Below the pieces are notes generated by a model. The model was not told the DNA's origin. It saw only the letters and a program-made list of their open reading frames with translations, and did no database searches. DNA of 23,808 nt from Gammaproteobacteria bacterium (lineage in GTDB: Bacteria > Pseudomonadota > Gammaproteobacteria > SZUA-229), in the NCBI GenBank assembly GCA_026197015.1, contig JAPHRB010000132.1, forward strand, positions 1 to 23,808, given 5' to 3'. Shown in pieces: positions 22,727-23,808 of this stretch. Every line of letters begins with the position of its first letter. Position 1 is the stretch's first letter. Both the position numbers and the translations under genes were made by a program.

Positions 22727-22785
22727 CCACAGACCGAGGGTTTATTAAATAAAATCCCCGGTGTCTGCGTGTCTCGGCGTCAAAA
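22727..22785 (-). repeat. Short element made of two ends resembling the trpG-trpD cassette
   Basis: CCACAGACCGAGGGT (22727-22741) resembles the left inverted repeat of the 13133-13562 cassette with a 3-nt gap. The segment 22764-22785 (TCTGCG, then GTCTCGGCGTCAAAA) resembles its right end with a 2-nt insertion. Only about 22 bp lie between them, so this would be an end-to-end, gene-less copy that folds into an imperfect hairpin. It sits between hslO and gatB and could also act as the gatB terminator. The match is imperfect and was judged by eye. Confidence 0.45.
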
Positions 22786-22795
22786 GTGTTAAAAA

Positions 22796-23808
22796 TCAGC
22801 CTAACTTATCTTTAAGCATCTGGTTAACCTGTGCCGGGTTGGCTTTGCCTTGAGATGCTTTCATTACCTGGCCAACGAAGTAACCAAATAATTTGTCTTT
22901 GCCAGATCGGTACTGCTCAAGCTGGTTCGGGCTATTGGTTATAACTTCATCAATAATGGCTTCAATTGCAGAATCGTCAGTGATTTGTTTTAAGCCTTTT
23001 TTATCAATAACGGTATCAGCGTCGCCTTCACCATTCCACATACCATTAAAGACGTCTTTGGCTATTTTCCCAGAAATGGTGTTATCTTCAATGCGTTTTA
23101 GCATGCCAGCCAGATGCTTTGAGGATACAGGGCACTCTGCGATGGTTAAGTCTTCTTTATTTAATCGTGCAGACACATCTCCGATTATCCAGTTAGCGGT
23201 GAGTTTGGCATCTACTGACTCGCCAATAACCGCTTCAAAAAAGTCAGCGAGTTCTCTGGATGCGGTAAGAATGCCAGCGTCATATTCACTGAGGCCTAAA
23301 TCGTTAACAAAACGAGCTGTTTTCTCATCAGGTAATTCTGGAAGTGTTTTACGTATTTCTTCGATATAAGCGTCATCAAAAACCACGGGTAGTAAATCCG
23401 GGTCAGGAAAATAACGGTAATCATTAGCTTCTTCTTTTGAGCGCATTGAACGAGTTTCGTGTTTGTCTGCATCATACAGACGTGTTTCCTGAACAACTTT
23501 ACCGCCATCTTCAATTACATCAATTTGACGTTCGACTTCAAGATTAATTGCGCGTTCAACAAAACGAAATGAATTGATATTTTTTAATTCTGCACGGGTG
23601 CCATATTCTTTCTGACCTTTTGGGCGAACAGAAACATTGGCATCACAGCGAAATGAACCTTCTGCCATATTGCCATCACTGATTTCAATATATTGAACCA
23701 GTGAGTGAATTTTTTTCATGTAAGCAACGGCTTCTTTAGCTGAGCGCATGTCCGGTTCTGAAACGATTTCCAGTAAAGGTGTGCCGGCACGATTCAAATC
23801 AATGCCCG
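22796..23808 (-). CDS. gatB: Aspartyl/glutamyl-tRNA(Asn/Gln) amidotransferase subunit B (5' end outside the window)
   Basis: GatB is the kinase and tRNA-binding subunit of GatCAB, which converts Glu-tRNA(Gln) or Asp-tRNA(Asn) to the amidated form. The frame runs off the right edge of the window, so about the first 140 residues are missing. Visible signatures are GIDLNRAGTPLLEIVSEPD at the edge, GNMAEGSFRCDANVSVR, YGTRAELKNINSF, DANDYRYFPDPDLLP-like EEANDYRYFPDPDLLPV, and the C-terminal YqeY-like tail ending GQVMKASQGKANPAQVNQML. The stop is at 22796-22798. gatA and gatC are presumably upstream, beyond the window. Confidence 0.95.
   Translation of the reverse strand, partial: GIDLNRAGTPLLEIVSEPDMRSAKEAVAYMKKIHSLVQYIEISDGNMAEGSFRCDANVSVRPKGQKEYGTRAELKNINSFRFVERAINLEVERQIDVIEDGGKVVQETRLYDADKHETRSMRSKEEANDYRYFPDPDLLPVVFDDAYIEEIRKTLPELPDEKTARFVNDLGLSEYDAGILTASRELADFFEAVIGESVDAKLTANWIIGDVSARLNKEDLTIAECPVSSKHLAGMLKRIEDNTISGKIAKDVFNGMWNGEGDADTVIDKKGLKQITDDSAIEAIIDEVITNSPNQLEQYRSGKDKLFGYFVGQVMKASQGKANPAQVNQMLKDKLG

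Overview
The window looks like a chromosomal segment of an AT-rich gammaproteobacterium. The evidence is the gene content: a GspA/GspB pair, a PilH-like receiver, DusA, DinB, outer-membrane phospholipase A, Hsp33, a Vfr/Crp-type regulator, and the order rpe-gph-trpE-trpG-trpD-trpC-crp(vfr)-osmC. That order is the one known from Pseudomonas and relatives. Genus and species cannot be fixed from the sequence. Most of the region is ordinary core genome.

Layout: (1) 1-1266: the tail of an upstream gene (probably gspA), gspB and an orphan receiver protein. (2) 1396-4049: a LemA protein followed by a large membrane M48 metallopeptidase with a TerB-like tail. (3) 4050-6507: a regulatory gap with a textbook CRP-type site (TGTGA-N6-TCACA) and a 25-codon membrane miniprotein gene, then dusA and dinB. 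(4) 6718-9060: pldA converging on a DUF3187-like outer-membrane gene, which lies behind a small cytochrome c gene; a bidirectional terminator between them sits inside the first codons of the DUF3187 gene. (5) 9061-10860: a 24-codon membrane miniprotein gene, rpe and gph. (6) 11058-15408: trpE, trpG, trpD and trpC, with a decayed mobile-looking cassette filling the trpG-trpD gap. (7) 15422-18825: the Vfr/Crp-like regulator, divergent from an OsmC/YhfA protein, a DUF885 peptidase and a TerB protein. (8) 18945-23808: a 65-aa unknown, an alpha/beta hydrolase, a persulfide-dioxygenase-like metallohydrolase, a guanine-deaminase-like enzyme, hslO and the 3' part of gatB.

The least ordinary structure is the cassette at 13133-13562. 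It has 22-bp imperfect inverted terminal repeats (19/22 identical) around a broken GxxExxY-family gene. The left repeat supplies a possible ribosome binding site and the right repeat overlaps the ancestral stop codon. A short relative consisting almost only of the two ends lies between hslO and gatB, and a 14-nt piece of the right end recurs upstream of dinB. This suggests a small dispersed repeat family, one copy of which carries a gene. The second notable point is that the window encodes a CRP-family regulator with a canonical recognition helix and also contains a perfect CRP consensus site upstream of the 25-codon gene. No tRNA, rRNA, CRISPR array, transposase or complete new defence system was seen.
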